Origin: Bradyrhizobium japonicum USDA 6
GTDB lineage: Bacteria; Pseudomonadota; Alphaproteobacteria; Rhizobiales; Xanthobacteraceae
Length of the DNA: 64,000 bases
Assembly (NCBI RefSeq): GCF_000284375.1
Contig: NC_017249.1
Span: forward strand, 3,884,001-3,948,000
Direction: 5' to 3'
Position numbers and translations under genes: made by a program. This document shows, one piece after another, positions 44,598 to 53,708 of this stretch. The notes under the pieces were generated by a model, which did not search any database, had not been told where the DNA came from, and saw only the letters and a list, made by a program, of their open reading frames with translations. The stretch's first letter is position 1. The number at the start of each line of letters is the position of its first letter.

Positions 44598-45731
44598 TTG
44601 AGCGGCGATCCGAAGCTGGAACGGATTGCCAAAGGCAACGCGCTGGCACTCTGCGCCACCGGAACCTGGACCGCGAGCTTCGCGCCGGTTCTGGAGCGGA
44701 TGGTGGCTGACGCCGAGAAGCTCGCCGGCAGTTCGCAAAGCATCTTCATCGACGTCTCCGAGGTCGCCAAGCTCGACACCTTCGGCGCCTGGCTGATCGA
44801 ACGGCTGCGCCGCAGCCTGACGCAAGGAGCCGTCGAGGCGCAGATCGCGGGGCTCTCCGCCAATTATTCGAGCCTCGTGGACGAGGTGCGGCGGGTCAGG
44901 GCGACGCCGGTCGTCGACAGCAGCGCAGTCACCATCACCGGCATGCTGGAGCAGATCGGCCGGGCCGTGGCCGGGGTCGCCGGCACGGTTGCGGGCCTCG
45001 TCGACATGCTCGGCGCGGTGCTCGCGGCGGGGTTTCGCGTGTTGATCCACCCGCGCTCGTTCCGCCTGACCTCGACCGTGCACCACATGGAGCAGGTCTG
45101 CTGGCGCGCGGTGCCGATCATCGTGCTGATCACGTTCCTGATCGGCTGCATCATCGCCCAGCAGGGCATTTTTCATTTCCGCAGGTTCGGCGCCGACATC
45201 TTCGTCGTCGACATGCTCGGCGTGCTGGTGCTGCGCGAGATCGGCGTCCTCCTGGTCGCGATCATGGTCGCGGGTCGTTCGGGCAGCGCCTACACGGCCG
45301 AGCTCGGCTCGATGAAGATGCGCGAGGAGATCGACGCGCTGCGCACGATGGGTTTCGACCCGATCGAGGTCCTGGTGCTGCCGCGCATGCTGGCGCTGGT
45401 GCTGGCGCTGCCGATCCTCGCCTTCCTCGGCGCCATGGCCGCGCTTTACGGCGGCGGCCTCGTCGCCTGGCTCTATGGCGGCGTCGATCCCGAGGCCTTC
45501 CTGCTGCGCCTGCGCGACGCCATCTCGATCGACCATTTCATCGTCGGCATCGTCAAAGCACCGGTGATGGCCGCCGTGATCGGTATCGTCGCCTGCGTCG
45601 AGGGGCTCGCCGTGCAGGGCAGCGCGGAATCGCTCGGACAGCACACCACGGCCTCCGTGGTGAAGGGCATCTTCTTCGTCATCGTCATGGACGGCGTGTT
45701 CGCCATCTTCTTCGCCTCGATCGGGATGTGA
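44598..45731 (+). CDS. mlaE: MlaE-type ABC transporter permease with N-terminal STAS domain
   Basis: A 377-residue permease. Residues ~1-105 form a STAS/MlaB-like domain (IFIDVSEVAKLDTFGAWLIE), followed by the MlaE domain with five to six helices and the conserved VAGRSGSAYTAELGSMKM and IVACVEGLAVQGSAESLG. The fused STAS replaces a separate MlaB. With MlaF and MlaD downstream it forms a retrograde or anterograde phospholipid transporter. The start is TTG, with GGGAGC upstream. It overlaps the ATPase gene by 4 bases when the GTG at 45728 is used. MlaA and MlaC are not in the window. Confidence 0.9.
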   Translation: MSGDPKLERIAKGNALALCATGTWTASFAPVLERMVADAEKLAGSSQSIFIDVSEVAKLDTFGAWLIERLRRSLTQGAVEAQIAGLSANYSSLVDEVRRVRATPVVDSSAVTITGMLEQIGRAVAGVAGTVAGLVDMLGAVLAAGFRVLIHPRSFRLTSTVHHMEQVCWRAVPIIVLITFLIGCIIAQQGIFHFRRFGADIFVVDMLGVLVLREIGVLLVAIMVAGRSGSAYTAELGSMKMREEIDALRTMGFDPIEVLVLPRMLALVLALPILAFLGAMAALYGGGLVAWLYGGVDPEAFLLRLRDAISIDHFIVGIVKAPVMAAVIGIVACVEGLAVQGSAESLGQHTTASVVKGIFFVIVMDGVFAIFFASIGM

Positions 45732-46516
45732 CGATGGTGCAAGAAACTCAAAACGCGATTCAAAATCCGATCATCCGTGTCCGCGACATCACCGTGCAGT
45801 TCGGCGCGACGCGCGTGCTCGATGGCCTCAACCTCGACGTCAAGCGCGGCGAAATCCTCGGCTTCGTCGGCCCATCCGGTGCCGGCAAGTCGGTGCTGAC
45901 GCGCACCATCATCGGCCTCGTGCCGAAGGTCGCGGGCTCCATCGAGGTGTTCGGCGTCGACCTCGATTCCTCCAGCACCGCGCAGCGCCGCAGCGTCGAG
46001 CGCCGCTGGGGCGTGCTGTTTCAGCAGGGCGCGTTGTTCTCCTCGCTGACCGTGCGGCAGAACATCCAGTTTCCGATGCGCGAATATCTCCGGGTCTCGC
46101 AGCGGCTGATGGACGAGATTACCCTGGCCAAGCTCACCATGGTCGGGCTCAAGCCGGAAGTCGCGGATCGCTTTCCCTCGGAACTGTCGGGCGGCATGAT
46201 CAAGCGCGTGGCGCTGGCGCGCGCGCTGTCGCTCGATCCCGATCTCGTGTTCCTCGACGAGCCGACCTCGGGCCTCGATCCGATCGGCGCCGGCGATTTC
46301 GACGAGCTGGTCAGGACGCTCCAGCGTACTTTGGGCCTGACCGTTTTCATGGTAACGCACGACCTCGACAGCCTTTACACAGCTTGCGACCGCATCGCCG
46401 TTTTAGGGAACGGTAAGATCATTGCGGCAGGGTCGATCGCCGACATGCAGGCCTCGCAGCATCCCTGGCTGAGACAATATTTCCACGGCAAGCGCGCCCG
46501 TGCGGTGATGGGCTGA
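45728..46516 (+). CDS. mlaF: MlaF-type ABC transporter ATP-binding protein
   Basis: A 262-residue ATPase with Walker A GPSGAGKS, Q-loop FQQGALFSSLTVRQN, signature LSGGMIKR, Walker B DLVFLDEPTSGLDP and H-loop VTHD. The FQQGALFSSL and GAGDFDELV stretches are typical of the MlaF group. It powers lipid exchange between the inner membrane and the MCE protein. The GTG at 45728 overlaps the permease stop; an ATG at 45734 is also possible. Confidence 0.93.
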   Translation: MTMVQETQNAIQNPIIRVRDITVQFGATRVLDGLNLDVKRGEILGFVGPSGAGKSVLTRTIIGLVPKVAGSIEVFGVDLDSSSTAQRRSVERRWGVLFQQGALFSSLTVRQNIQFPMREYLRVSQRLMDEITLAKLTMVGLKPEVADRFPSELSGGMIKRVALARALSLDPDLVFLDEPTSGLDPIGAGDFDELVRTLQRTLGLTVFMVTHDLDSLYTACDRIAVLGNGKIIAAGSIADMQASQHPWLRQYFHGKRARAVMG

Positions 46517-46532
46517 GGTGCCGGAGTAGCTG

Positions 46533-47411
46533 ATGGAAACGCGGGCCAATTACGTATTGATCGGATCGTTCACGCTGGCGGTGATCGCCGCGGCGATCGG
46601 CTTCGTGCTGTGGTTCCAGTCGCTGCACACCACCAAGCAGCGCAGCCCGCTGCGCGTCGTGTTCGAGGGCCCGGCGGCGGGCCTGCGCAACGGCGGCAGC
46701 GTCAACTTCAACGGTATCCGGGTGGGTGAGGTGGTCTCGGTGAAGCTCGACAACCCGCGGCGGGTTGTCGCACTCGCCATGGTCGAGAACAACACCCCGC
46801 TCCGCAAGGACACCTTGGTCGGCCTCGAATTCCAGGGCCTCACCGGCGTCGCCGCGATCTCGCTCAAGGGCGGCGAGGAGGCGGCACCTCCGCCGCCGCT
46901 CGACGAGGACGGCATCCCGTCGCTGACGGCCGATCCCAACAAGCTCCAGGACGTCACCGAGGCGATCCGCGGCACGCTCCAGAACATCAACAAGATCGTC
47001 GCGGACAATCAGGAGTCGGTGAAGAACTCGCTGAAGAACCTCGAGACCTTCACCAACTCGCTCGCGCGCAACTCCGAGAAGATCGACGGCGTGATGGCCA
47101 AGGTCGACGGCGTCATGCACAAGGCCGACAGCCTCATGCTCGGCCTCAACACGCTGGCCGGCGGCAAGGACGGCGGCGAGCTGTTCCAGGCGGTGAAGTC
47201 GATCCGCGAGCTGGCCGAGGATTTCGACAAGCGCTCCGGTGCATTGATGACCGACGGCCGCCGCACGCTCGGCGATATCAGCCGCGCCGTGAACAATTTC
47301 GACCGCAACCCGACCCGCGTGCTGTTCGGCGCCAGCAACAGCGCGCCGGCCGCCGCGCCGCCGGCCGAACCGCCGAGGCAGGCGCCGGCCGCGAGCGGCA
47401 GGCGGCAGTAG
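46533..47411 (+). CDS. mlaD: MlaD-family MCE domain lipid-binding protein
   Basis: A 292-residue protein with one N-terminal membrane helix (about 8-30), then an MCE domain (about 38-115) with GPAAGLRNGGSVNFNGIRVG and TGVAAISLKGG. A long helical region (150-270) and a Pro/Ala-rich tail follow. MCE hexamers carry phospholipid through the periplasm. It directly follows mlaF with a 16-base gap. This is longer than E. coli MlaD (183) and resembles the extended alphaproteobacterial forms. Confidence 0.9.
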   Translation: METRANYVLIGSFTLAVIAAAIGFVLWFQSLHTTKQRSPLRVVFEGPAAGLRNGGSVNFNGIRVGEVVSVKLDNPRRVVALAMVENNTPLRKDTLVGLEFQGLTGVAAISLKGGEEAAPPPPLDEDGIPSLTADPNKLQDVTEAIRGTLQNINKIVADNQESVKNSLKNLETFTNSLARNSEKIDGVMAKVDGVMHKADSLMLGLNTLAGGKDGGELFQAVKSIRELAEDFDKRSGALMTDGRRTLGDISRAVNNFDRNPTRVLFGASNSAPAAAPPAEPPRQAPAASGRRQ

Positions 47412-47505
47412 CGGCGCCTCCGCCGCCATCCCATCATCGAACGCATCGGTTCATCGGCACGGCGCCATCGTGGTGCCGTGCGCGTTCGTGCGTTCCCGGG
47501 CCGCG

Positions 47506-47517
47506 ATACGAAAGTAT
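47506..47517. promoter_or_regulatory. ATAC-GAAA-GTAT dyad upstream of DUF3311-mctP
   Basis: A 12-base element with ATAC/GTAT arms around GAAA, followed by GGGGGTC, lies 114 bases before the DUF3311 start codon. It could be an operator for the CrbR-like response regulator encoded downstream. That link is inference from position. Confidence 0.4.
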
Positions 47518-47630
47518 GGGGGTCTAGCCGCGCCAAGGTAGGGGAGGGGGCAGCCGTCGTTGTCGGCTATATCGCGCTCAAGGCGCGCTTCAAGCAGAGC
47601 GCGTCGTTTCACTCACAGGGGAGAGAGCGC

Positions 47631-47807
47631 GTGGTACGTCTGTTGCTGCTGTTGCCGTTCATCGGGCTGATGATCGTGCCGTTCTACAATGTCCGGGAGC
47701 CCCATCTGTTCGGCTTCCCGTTCTTCTACTGGTATCAGCTCGCCTGGGTGCCGCTGACCTCGCTGCTCACCTACATCGTCTACAGGAGCGTGCCTCGTGC
47801 TGACTGA
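47631..47807 (+). CDS. DUF3311 domain-containing small membrane protein
   Basis: A 58-residue protein with two hydrophobic helices and the DUF3311 motif PFYNVREPHLFGFPFFYWYQ. DUF3311 genes are commonly found just before SSS-family permeases, and this one overlaps mctP by 11 bases, so it is probably an accessory subunit. The GTG at 47631 has AGGGGAGAG upstream. The frame continues upstream to 47478, but that part is basic and unlike the family. Confidence 0.87.
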   Translation: MVRLLLLLPFIGLMIVPFYNVREPHLFGFPFFYWYQLAWVPLTSLLTYIVYRSVPRAD

Positions 47808-49287
47808 CGTCGATAGCGCGGCGTTCGCCGTATTCCTCGCACTGTTCATCCTTGTCACCGGCATGGGCTTTGTCGCCGCGCGCTGGCGCAAGCCGGAGAC
47901 GCTCGCCCATCTCGACGAGTGGGGCCTCGGCGGCCGCAAGTTCGGGACCTGGATCACCTGGTTCCTGGTCGGCGGCGATTTCTACACCGCCTACACCGTG
48001 ATCGCTGTTCCGGCGCTGGTCTATGCGGTCGGCGCCTACGGATTCTTCGCGCTTCCCTACACCATCATCGTCTATCCGTTCGTGTTCGCGGTGATGCCGG
48101 TGTTGTGGAAGGTCGCCAAGGAGCGTGGCTACGTCACCGCGGGTGACGTGGTGCGCGGTGCTTACGGTTCACGCGGGCTCGAGCTTGCGGTCGCTGCAAC
48201 CGGCGTGCTTGCGACGATGCCCTACATCGCGCTTCAGCTCATCGGCATGGAGGTGGCGATCAAGGCGCTGGGGCTGCACGGCGAGGTGCCGCTCGTTCTC
48301 GCCTTCCTGGTGCTGGCACTCTACACCTATTCGTCGGGCCTGCGCGCACCGGCGCTGATCGCTTTCGTCAAGGACATCATGATCTACATCGTGGTGATCG
48401 CCGCGATCGCGATCGTGCCGTCGAAGCTCGGCGGCTACGGCGCGATCTTTACCGCAGCGGACGCGGCCTTTGCCGCGAAAGGCTCGGGCGGCATCCTGCT
48501 GTCGCCGGCGCAGATCGTACCCTACGCCTCGCTGGCGCTGGGCTCGGCGCTCGCGGCCTTCATGTACCCGCACACGCTGACCGGCATTTTCGCGTCCTCG
48601 GGCGGCAACACCATTCGCAAGAATGCGATGCTGCTTCCGGCCTACACGCTGCTGCTCGGCCTGCTCGCGCTGCTGGGCTACATGGGCCATGCCGCGGGCC
48701 TGAAGCTCGCAAGCAACAACGACGTTGTGCCGGAGCTGTTCAAGACGCTGTTTCCGAGCTGGTTCGCAGGCTTCGCGTTCGCCGCTATCGCGATCGGCGC
48801 GCTCGTTCCGGCGGCCGTCATGAGCATCGGTGCGGCCAATCTGTTCACCCGCAACTTCTGGAAGGTGTGGGTCGATCCGAAGGTGACACCGGCGGGTGAG
48901 GCGAAGGTCGCCAAGATCACCTCCATGCTGGTGAAGGTGGGCGCACTGCTCGCGATCCTGCTGATGCCGACGCAGTTCGCGCTCGACCTGCAATTGCTCG
49001 GCGGCCTCTGGATCCTCCAGACGCTGCCGGCGCTGGTGTTCGGCCTCTATCTGAACTGGTTCTCGAGCACCGCGCTCCTGGCCGGCTGGGCCGTCGGCCT
49101 TGCAGGCGGATCGTGGCTCGCCTGGTCGGACGGGCTGAAACCGCTCCACGGCCTCGACCTCGGCGCGGGCCCGGTCGCGATCTACACCGGGGTGCTAGCG
49201 CTCGCGCTCAACATCATGGTCGCCGTCGTGGTCAACCTCGTGCTCAAGGGCCTGCCGCAGGCGCGGCTGTCGCGCGAGGCGACCTGA
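47797..49287 (+). CDS. mctP: Sodium:solute symporter family monocarboxylate permease (MctP-like)
   Basis: A 496-residue SSS transporter with about 13 helices. It has GGDFYTAYTVIAVPALVYAVG, written in two parts here as GGDFYTAYT and VIAVPALV, then PYIALQLIGMEVAIKALG and MYPHTLTGIFASSGGNTIRK. Close resemblance to rhizobial MctP suggests uptake of lactate, pyruvate, acetate or other monocarboxylates. The GTG start at 47797 follows AGGAG by eight bases and lies inside the end of the DUF3311 gene, so translation is coupled. The CrbS-like sensor gene begins ~140 bases downstream. Confidence 0.9.
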   Translation: MLTDVDSAAFAVFLALFILVTGMGFVAARWRKPETLAHLDEWGLGGRKFGTWITWFLVGGDFYTAYTVIAVPALVYAVGAYGFFALPYTIIVYPFVFAVMPVLWKVAKERGYVTAGDVVRGAYGSRGLELAVAATGVLATMPYIALQLIGMEVAIKALGLHGEVPLVLAFLVLALYTYSSGLRAPALIAFVKDIMIYIVVIAAIAIVPSKLGGYGAIFTAADAAFAAKGSGGILLSPAQIVPYASLALGSALAAFMYPHTLTGIFASSGGNTIRKNAMLLPAYTLLLGLLALLGYMGHAAGLKLASNNDVVPELFKTLFPSWFAGFAFAAIAIGALVPAAVMSIGAANLFTRNFWKVWVDPKVTPAGEAKVAKITSMLVKVGALLAILLMPTQFALDLQLLGGLWILQTLPALVFGLYLNWFSSTALLAGWAVGLAGGSWLAWSDGLKPLHGLDLGAGPVAIYTGVLALALNIMVAVVVNLVLKGLPQARLSREAT

Positions 49288-49430
49288 GGTCAAGCTCCAA
49301 ACGGCGGCCGGACATCCGGCCGCCGGACTTGAAAAGTGCCTTCCATGCGATTGAAAACGCCCTAGTATCCGCCCGCATTCCGAGCGCCGCCCGCCGGCGG
49401 GCGGATCAGACGGTCTCGAGTGAGGATGTT

Positions 49431-52400
49431 TTGCAGGCGTGGTTCGTTCTCGCGGTCGCGGCTGGCTATGTGACCACGCTGTTCCTGATTGCCTGGTGGG
49501 GCGATCGGCGGAGCGTCGACGGGCCGCTGGTTTCGCCCAAATCCTGGGCCGCCGCGATCAGCTACTGCCTGACGCTTGCGGTCTACAACACCTCCTGGAG
49601 CTTCTACGGGTCGGTCGGTCGTGCCGCCACCAGCGGGTTGGACTTCGTCACGATCTATGTCGGCCCGACGCTGGTGCTGTTGTTCGGCCAGCCGCTTCTG
49701 TCCAAGGTGATTGCAATCGCCAAGGCCCAGAACGTCACCTCGATCTCGGACTTCATCGCCGCCCGCTACGGCAAGAGCCAGGGGCTCGCCGCCTTCGTGA
49801 CGCTCGCATCCCTGCTCGGCGTCCTTCCCTATATCGCGCTTCAGCTCAAGGCCGTCGGCAAGAGCTTCGACTATTTGATCCTCCAGCCGGAGCGAGCAGG
49901 CGGTGAATCGCTCCGGTTCTGGCAGGACTCGGCGTTCGGCGTCGCCGCGTCGATGGCGCTGTTCGCGATCGTGTTCGGCGTCCGGCATGTCCACGCCAGC
50001 GAGCATCATCGCGGGCTGATGCTTGCGATTGCCTTCGAGAGCGTCGTCAAGCTCGTCGCATTCCTGATCGTCGCGTTGTTCGTGCTGTTCGGCCTCTCCG
50101 GTGGGCCGGTCACTCTGCTGTCGCAGTTTCAATCGGACCCGCAATTGGCGGCGATACTGACCTTCGACCCAGCGCAGCCGGTTTGGCCTTCGACGATCCT
50201 CATCTCGGCGATCGCCTTCCTGTGCCTGCCACAGGCGTTTCACGTCGCGGTCGTCGAGAACGAGGCGCCGAGCCACACGCGCACCGCGGCGTGGCTCTAC
50301 CCGACCTATCTGGCGCTGTTCAGTCTGCTGATCCTGCCGATTGCCGCGGCAGGGCTCGCCAGATTCGGTGCGATGATGGACCCCGACACCTACGTCATCT
50401 CGCTGCCGGTTGCGGCGGACGCGACCACCGTCAGTCTGATCGCCTTTCTGGGCGGACTGTCGGCCGCCACCGGCATGGTGATCATGACTTCCGTCGCGCT
50501 GAGCACCATGCTGTGCAACGACGTCATCATGCCGCTCGTGCTGCGCTCACGATTCTTCGGCCTGCGCGCGCAGAGCCAGCCGGTGACCTCGATGCTGGTG
50601 GCGGTGCGCCGGCTGTCGATCCTCGGCATACTGCTGCTCGCCTATCTGGTGCACCGCCTGGTCAACCAGACCTATCCATTGACCGTGATTGGTCTTCTGT
50701 CGTTCGTCGCGGTCGCGCAATTCGGTCCGGCGTTCGTCGGCGGCCTGTTCTGGCAACACGCAAACAAGACCGGCGCGTCGATCGGGATCGCAGTCGGATT
50801 TTTCGTCTGGGGTTATACGCTGTTGCTCCCATCGGCCGCGCCTCTCTGGCCCGCGATCGACGAGATTATTCGCCAGGGCCCGTGGCGGCTCGCCTGGCTA
50901 AAGCCCAACGCGTTGTTCGGCCTCGAGGGGCTCGACCCGATCTCGCATGCCACTTTGTGGAGCCTTACGGCCAACCTCGTCTGTTTCCTGGCATTCTCGG
51001 CGCTTGGACGGCAGTCGACCGTCGAGCGCAACCAGGCCGCGGCGTATGCCGATGGCGTCGTGCGCGAGATGGTCCCGAAGCTGTCCTCGCGCGTGGTGGT
51101 CCGTCTCGACGATCTCCGCGCGCTGGCGCTGCGTTTTGTCGGTGTGGAGCGGGGCTCCGCGGCCTTCGACAGTTACCGCGCTTCTCGCACGACCGGCGCC
51201 GGGCCGCCCCTCGATCCGTCGGGCCTCGTCGATCTCGACTCGATCCGCTTCACGGAGAACCTTCTCGCCGGCGCAATCGGCGCGGCGTCGGCGCGCGTGG
51301 TGATCGCAGCTTCACTGGAAGGGCACTCGCTATCGCGACGGGAGGCGATGGCGATGCTGGACGAGGCCTCCGAGGCGTTGCGCTTCAATCGCACCCTCTT
51401 GCAGAGCACGCTCGAAAGCGTGCCGCAGGGGATCTGCGCGTTCGACGCCGACTTCAACATCACGGCCTGGAACGGCCGCTTCATCGCGCTGCTGGACCTG
51501 CCACCGGACTTCGTGCGTGTCGGCCTTCCCCTGGCGGAGCTGATTGTTTTCAACGTCGAGCGCGGCGAATATGCCGCCTCCGAGTTCGCCGCGCTCCTGG
51601 TCAATCGTGACGTCGCCACGCAGAGCTGGCCCTATCTGTACGAGCGCAAGCGGCCGGACGGCACCGTGCTCGAGATCGTCTACGATCGCGTCGCGGAGGG
51701 CGGCTACGTCTCGACCTACACCGATGTAACCGAGCGGCACCGCGCGGCGGAAGCCCTGCGGCGGGCCAATGAGGATCTCGAGCTGCGCGTCCGCGAGCGC
51801 ACCGAGGCGCTCGAGCAGGCGAAGGCGGAGGCCGAGCAGGCCAATCTCGACAAGACCCGTTTCCTGGCGGCCGCCAGCCATGATCTGCTGCAGCCGCTGA
51901 ACGCCGCGCGGCTGTTCCTGTCCGCACTCGACGAGAGTCTGCATGCCTCGTCGCAATCGGGCGACGCCGACAAGGAACGAACCTTGGCGGGCAGCGCGAT
52001 CACGGCGCTGCGCTCGACCGAGCATGTGCTCGACAGGCTGCTCGACATTTCCTCCTATGATGCCGGTGCTGTTCGCGCCGAGCCGTTCGAATTTCCGATT
52101 GCGGATCTTCTCGTGCAGTTGAACGTGGAGTTCTCGGCAATGGCGCGCGAACGTGGGCTCGCGCTGCGTGTCGTGGATTGCAGCATCGCTGTGCACAGCG
52201 ATCCGCATCTGTTGCGGCGGATCTTGCAGAACCTGCTGTCGAACGCGCTTCGCTATACGCGCAAGGGCCGTATTCTGCTCGGCTGCCGGCGACGCGGCGG
52301 CGATCTGCGCATCGAGGTCTGGGATACCGGCGTCGGGATCGCCGCCGAGGACCAGAAGCGGATATTCGAGGAGTTCCATCGCCTCGCGCCCGGATCGGAG

Positions 52401-52982
52401 AAGGGCCTGGGTCTCGGCCTTGCGATCGTGGATCGCGTCTCGCGGCTGCTGGGCCACGCCGTCGACGTCCGATCGCGGCCGGGACGCGGCTCGTGCTTTG
52501 CCGTCACGGTGCCGCTGGCGCGCGGAGCGGGGACTCCGCTTCAGCGCAAGCCGGCAAGCGCGGCGCCGGCAGTGGCAGAGCGTGCGATGACGATCCTGTG
52601 CCTCGACAACGATGCGACCATTCTCGACGGCCTCACGGCTCTGCTGGGCGGCTGGGGGCACCATGTGCTGGTCGCTGCGGACGCCGACGGAGCGATGCTG
52701 GCCGCCGCTGCCAGTCCGCCGGATGTCGTGCTGCTCGACTACCACCTCGACGGCGGTCGCAGCGGCTTGGACTTTCTCGACGATCTCAGGCAGAAGTCGG
52801 GTCGCGACGTCCGCGCGCTGATCGTCACCGCCGATCGCAGCGAGGCGGTACGCAAGGAGGCGAGGGCGCGCGGCTGCGAGATCCTGTCGAAGCCGGTCAA
52901 GCCGGCGGCGCTGCGGCGCTTCCTCGGCGGCGAGGCCCTGAGCCGGCAGTTCGGTGCGAAACAGAGGACATCGTCGGCGTGA
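49431..52982 (+). CDS. SSS-domain hybrid sensor histidine kinase (CrbS/MxtR-like) with C-terminal receiver
   Basis: A 1183-residue sensor. Residues ~1-570 are a sodium:solute symporter-like domain of about 13 helices (YNTSWSFYGSVGRAATSG). A PAS domain (about 660-760, GICAFDADFNITAWNGRF) and a coiled coil follow. The HisKA segment has the phospho-His in AAASHDLLQPLNAARLFLSA, and HATPase motifs are ILQNLLSNALRYT and WDTGVGIA. A C-terminal receiver has the phospho-acceptor in VVLLDYHLDGG. CrbS/MxtR proteins sense acetate or other short-chain acids. The likely start is TTG at 49431, with GAGG upstream and a family-like QAWFVLAVAAGY opening; upstream open sequence overlaps mctP and is not homologous. 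Confidence 0.88.
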   Translation: MQAWFVLAVAAGYVTTLFLIAWWGDRRSVDGPLVSPKSWAAAISYCLTLAVYNTSWSFYGSVGRAATSGLDFVTIYVGPTLVLLFGQPLLSKVIAIAKAQNVTSISDFIAARYGKSQGLAAFVTLASLLGVLPYIALQLKAVGKSFDYLILQPERAGGESLRFWQDSAFGVAASMALFAIVFGVRHVHASEHHRGLMLAIAFESVVKLVAFLIVALFVLFGLSGGPVTLLSQFQSDPQLAAILTFDPAQPVWPSTILISAIAFLCLPQAFHVAVVENEAPSHTRTAAWLYPTYLALFSLLILPIAAAGLARFGAMMDPDTYVISLPVAADATTVSLIAFLGGLSAATGMVIMTSVALSTMLCNDVIMPLVLRSRFFGLRAQSQPVTSMLVAVRRLSILGILLLAYLVHRLVNQTYPLTVIGLLSFVAVAQFGPAFVGGLFWQHANKTGASIGIAVGFFVWGYTLLLPSAAPLWPAIDEIIRQGPWRLAWLKPNALFGLEGLDPISHATLWSLTANLVCFLAFSALGRQSTVERNQAAAYADGVVREMVPKLSSRVVVRLDDLRALALRFVGVERGSAAFDSYRASRTTGAGPPLDPSGLVDLDSIRFTENLLAGAIGAASARVVIAASLEGHSLSRREAMAMLDEASEALRFNRTLLQSTLESVPQGICAFDADFNITAWNGRFIALLDLPPDFVRVGLPLAELIVFNVERGEYAASEFAALLVNRDVATQSWPYLYERKRPDGTVLEIVYDRVAEGGYVSTYTDVTERHRAAEALRRANEDLELRVRERTEALEQAKAEAEQANLDKTRFLAAASHDLLQPLNAARLFLSALDESLHASSQSGDADKERTLAGSAITALRSTEHVLDRLLDISSYDAGAVRAEPFEFPIADLLVQLNVEFSAMARERGLALRVVDCSIAVHSDPHLLRRILQNLLSNALRYTRKGRILLGCRRRGGDLRIEVWDTGVGIAAEDQKRIFEEFHRLAPGSEKGLGLGLAIVDRVSRLLGHAVDVRSRPGRGSCFAVTVPLARGAGTPLQRKPASAAPAVAERAMTILCLDNDATILDGLTALLGGWGHHVLVAADADGAMLAAAASPPDVVLLDYHLDGGRSGLDFLDDLRQKSGRDVRALIVTADRSEAVRKEARARGCEILSKPVKPAALRRFLGGEALSRQFGAKQRTSSA

Positions 52983-52984
52983 CC

Positions 52985-53632
52985 ATGCGCATCCTTATCG
53001 GTGACGATCACCCACTGGTACAGGCCGCCTTGCGCAGCGCGCTCTCGAGCGTGCTGCCCGACCTCGAGATCGTCGCCTGCCAGTCGCTCGACGAGGCGTT
53101 GGGTGTGCTGTCGGCCCAGTCCGACGAGATCGACCTGATCCTGTGGGACCTGACGATGCCGGGCATCCAGGGATTTGCCGCGCTGTTCATCCTGTCGGCG
53201 CAGTTCCCGACGGTGCCGGTCGCGATCATCTCGGCGCGGCAGGACGCCGCCACCATCCGACGCGCCATTGCCTATGGCGCATCCGGCTACATCCCGAAAT
53301 CGCTCGGCCTGCCCGAGATGGCGGATGCCATCACGCGCATCCTCGCCGGTGAAATCTGGATGCCGCCCAATATCGGCGGTCGGGGCTCGATCCAGAGCGC
53401 GGACGTCGAGCTCGCCGCGCGAATGGCCTCGCTGTCGGCGCAGCAGCTGCGCATTCTCGCGATGATCGTCGAGGGCAAGCTCAACAAGCAGATCGCGGGC
53501 GAGCTCGACATCGCCGAGCAGACGGTGAAGGGCCATGTCTCGACGATCCTGCGCAAGCTCGGCGTCGGCTCGCGTACCCAGGCCGCCGTCCTGGCCGAGC
53601 GGCTGTCGTTCGGCCAGCCTGGGGGCAGTTGA
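52985..53632 (+). CDS. LuxR/NarL-family response regulator (CrbR/ErdR-like)
   Basis: A 215-residue protein with a receiver domain (about 1-120; acidic pair IGDDHP, phospho-acceptor Asp55 in LILWDLTMPG, conserved Lys in YIPKSLG) and a C-terminal LuxR helix-turn-helix (about 145-205; LNKQIAGELDIAEQTVKGHV). It starts two bases after the sensor kinase stop. By analogy to CrbR/ErdR it should activate acetate or monocarboxylate genes such as acs and mctP in response to the upstream kinase. A terminator follows. Confidence 0.9.
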   Translation: MRILIGDDHPLVQAALRSALSSVLPDLEIVACQSLDEALGVLSAQSDEIDLILWDLTMPGIQGFAALFILSAQFPTVPVAIISARQDAATIRRAIAYGASGYIPKSLGLPEMADAITRILAGEIWMPPNIGGRGSIQSADVELAARMASLSAQQLRILAMIVEGKLNKQIAGELDIAEQTVKGHVSTILRKLGVGSRTQAAVLAERLSFGQPGGS

Positions 53633-53652
53633 GCCGTCGACATCCAAACGAA

Positions 53653-53676
53653 AACGGAGGCAGTGAGGCCTCCGTT
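53653..53676. terminator. Terminator hairpin after crbR-like gene
   Basis: AACGGAGGC / GCCTCCGTT perfect stem with a six-base loop, then TTCTCATT. It lies 20 bases after the response regulator stop and 33 bases past the convergent giant gene stop, so it may serve both. Confidence 0.65.
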
Positions 53677-53708
53677 CTCATTCGCTATTCGTTGTCGCTA
53701 CGGGCTGA

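Noticed and set aside
49113..49430. N-terminal extension of the SSS sensor kinase back to 49113
   Set aside because: The first ~60 codons overlap mctP in another frame and the rest has no family similarity; a TTG at 49431 with GAGG upstream fits the family opening.
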